Source: Chloroflexota bacterium (GTDB taxonomy: Bacteria; Chloroflexota; Dehalococcoidia; UBA2247; RBG-13-53-26). Taken from it: a DNA stretch of 14,766 nt. Below are positions 13,986 to 14,766 of the stretch, piece by piece. A model generated the notes under the pieces. It was not told where the DNA came from and did not search any database. It was given only the letters and a program-made list of their open reading frames with translations. Position 1 is the stretch's first letter; each line of letters opens with the position of its first letter. A program made the position numbers and the translations under genes. The DNA lies in assembly GCA_003650185.1 (NCBI GenBank), contig QMOF01000027.1, positions 1 through 14,766 of the forward strand. Reading direction: 5' to 3'.

Positions 13986-14766
13986 ACTCTCTGCCCCTGG
14001 CCAGAGGAGAGCTAGCCCTGAGCCTGGAAACGATCCGAGGCACCACCTCGAGCACCCGCTCTATGTCACGGTCGGTTGTGTCTCTTCCCAGGGTGAGCCG
14101 CAGGGAGCCGCGGGCCAATTCTGCCGGCAGCCCTGTGGCCAGCAGCACGTGGGACGCCCCACGTTCACCTGAGCTACAGGCTGAGCCAGTAGAGACGGCA
14201 ATGCCTTCCAGGTCCAGACTGCTGGCGACCGCCTCGCCTTCCACAGACTCGATGCTCACGTTCACGTTGTTGGGCAATCTGTGCAACGGATGGCCGTTGA
14301 GACGGGCACCGTTAATACGCTCGAGAAGCCCCTGGATAAGCCTGTCCCGCAGGCTGGCGATAGCTGTAACCTCGTTGGCTATCTCATTTCGGGCGATCTC
14401 CGCTGCCTTGCCAAGACCGACAATGGCAGGAACGTTCTCCGTCCCTGCCCGCCGTCCGTGCTCCTGACCTCCGCCATGGATGAGCGGGGCGATCCGCGTC
14501 CCTGCCCGAACATAAAGGGCGCCTATCCCTTTTGGGCCGTAGAGCTTGTGAGCTGAGATGGCCAGCAGGTCGACTCCAAGTTCATCCACGCTTACCGGAA
14601 TGTGGCCGACGGTCTGCACAGCGTCAGTATGAAAGCTGACACCCCGGTCACGGGCGATCCTGGCTATCTCACTGATTGGCTCTATGGTGCCTATTTCATT
14701 GTTGCCATGCATTACCGAGACCAGGACGGTCTTGCTGGTGATGGCCCGCTTCACGTCGTCCGGGTC
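13984..14766 (-). CDS. Cysteine desulfurase, NifS/IscS family (5' end outside window)
   Basis: The last 260 residues are present; the frame runs off the right edge, and the GTG at 14754 is an internal codon. The enzyme is PLP-dependent, takes sulfur from L-cysteine and carries it as a persulfide for Fe-S clusters and sulfurtransferases. In the fragment, HTDAVQTVGHIP (46-57) holds the cofactor-stacking region, and SAHKLYGPKG (71-80) carries the PLP lysine K74. GGGQEHGRRAGTENVP (98-113) is the standard family block, and the catalytic cysteine C197 lies in STGSACSSG (192-200). The C-terminus RLRASSPLARGRE is a normal family ending, so the stop at 13984 does not look like truncation. It lies upstream of fdhD and nadA on the same strand and could serve both. 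iscS and nifS cannot be told apart from this fragment. Confidence 0.95.
   Translation of the reverse strand, partial: DPDDVKRAITSKTVLVSVMHGNNEIGTIEPISEIARIARDRGVSFHTDAVQTVGHIPVSVDELGVDLLAISAHKLYGPKGIGALYVRAGTRIAPLIHGGGQEHGRRAGTENVPAIVGLGKAAEIARNEIANEVTAIASLRDRLIQGLLERINGARLNGHPLHRLPNNVNVSIESVEGEAVASSLDLEGIAVSTGSACSSGERGASHVLLATGLPAELARGSLRLTLGRDTTDRDIERVLEVVPRIVSRLRASSPLARGRE

Noticed and set aside
13804..14172. Plus-strand frames across the desulfurase-fdhD junction.
   Set aside because: The minus strand here carries the recognisable MOSC and desulfurase sequence. The plus frames have no family resemblance.

Overview
The window reads like chromosomal DNA of a GC-moderate bacterium with a strong secreted or surface-protein component. 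The mix of a PcrA-type helicase, a short NadA, FdhD, an ABC-2 transporter operon with a propeller surface protein, and large PKD/Fn3/FG-GAP proteins resembles Chloroflexota (Dehalococcoidia-like) genomes from sediments or groundwater. That placement is an impression from gene content and protein style, not a computed assignment. No tRNA, rRNA, CRISPR array, transposase or phage gene was seen.

Layout. Positions 2-526 hold the C-terminal end of a surface protein built of tandem ~103-residue Fn3-like units. A 551-base gap with only a weak promoter candidate follows. Positions 1078-3372 encode a secreted, anchored protein with a signal peptide, seven propeller-type repeats, two duplicated Fn3-like domains, a PKD domain, and a Cys-containing C-terminal anchor. 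Positions 3518-4261 encode an unrecognised helical protein. It converges tail-to-tail with a PcrA/UvrD helicase on the minus strand (4258-6396). The intergenic region at 6397-6592 carries a good extended -10 promoter for the helicase and a weaker one for the plus-strand operon 6593-12112. That operon encodes a 1223-residue membrane-anchored FG-GAP/PQQ-like propeller protein, an ABC ATPase and an ABC-2 permease, all translationally overlapped. It converges with a minus-strand group read from right to left: a NifS/IscS-type cysteine desulfurase (5' end outside the window), a MOSC-domain remnant, fdhD and nadA.

How the genes fit together. The propeller-ATPase-permease operon has the logic of NosDFY-like systems, an extracytoplasmic repeat protein paired with an ABC-2 transporter, but with a different surface protein; its substrate is unknown. 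The minus-strand group at the right is a sulfur-handling set. A cysteine desulfurase can supply sulfur to FdhD (sulfuration of the molybdenum cofactor of formate dehydrogenase) and for the 4Fe-4S cluster of NadA (quinolinate synthase, NAD synthesis).

The most interesting point is a stretch between the desulfurase and fdhD that looks like a spacer. In the minus frame 13794-13985 it encodes the C-terminal half of a MOSC domain (molybdenum-cofactor sulfurase C-terminal family) with no good start codon, one frame off from the end of the desulfurase. It is either a decayed gene or an out-of-frame NifS-MOSC junction recalling the NifS+MOSC architecture of eukaryotic Moco sulfurases. A second oddity is that both convergent gene pairs share exactly the four bases CTAG as overlapping stop codons.
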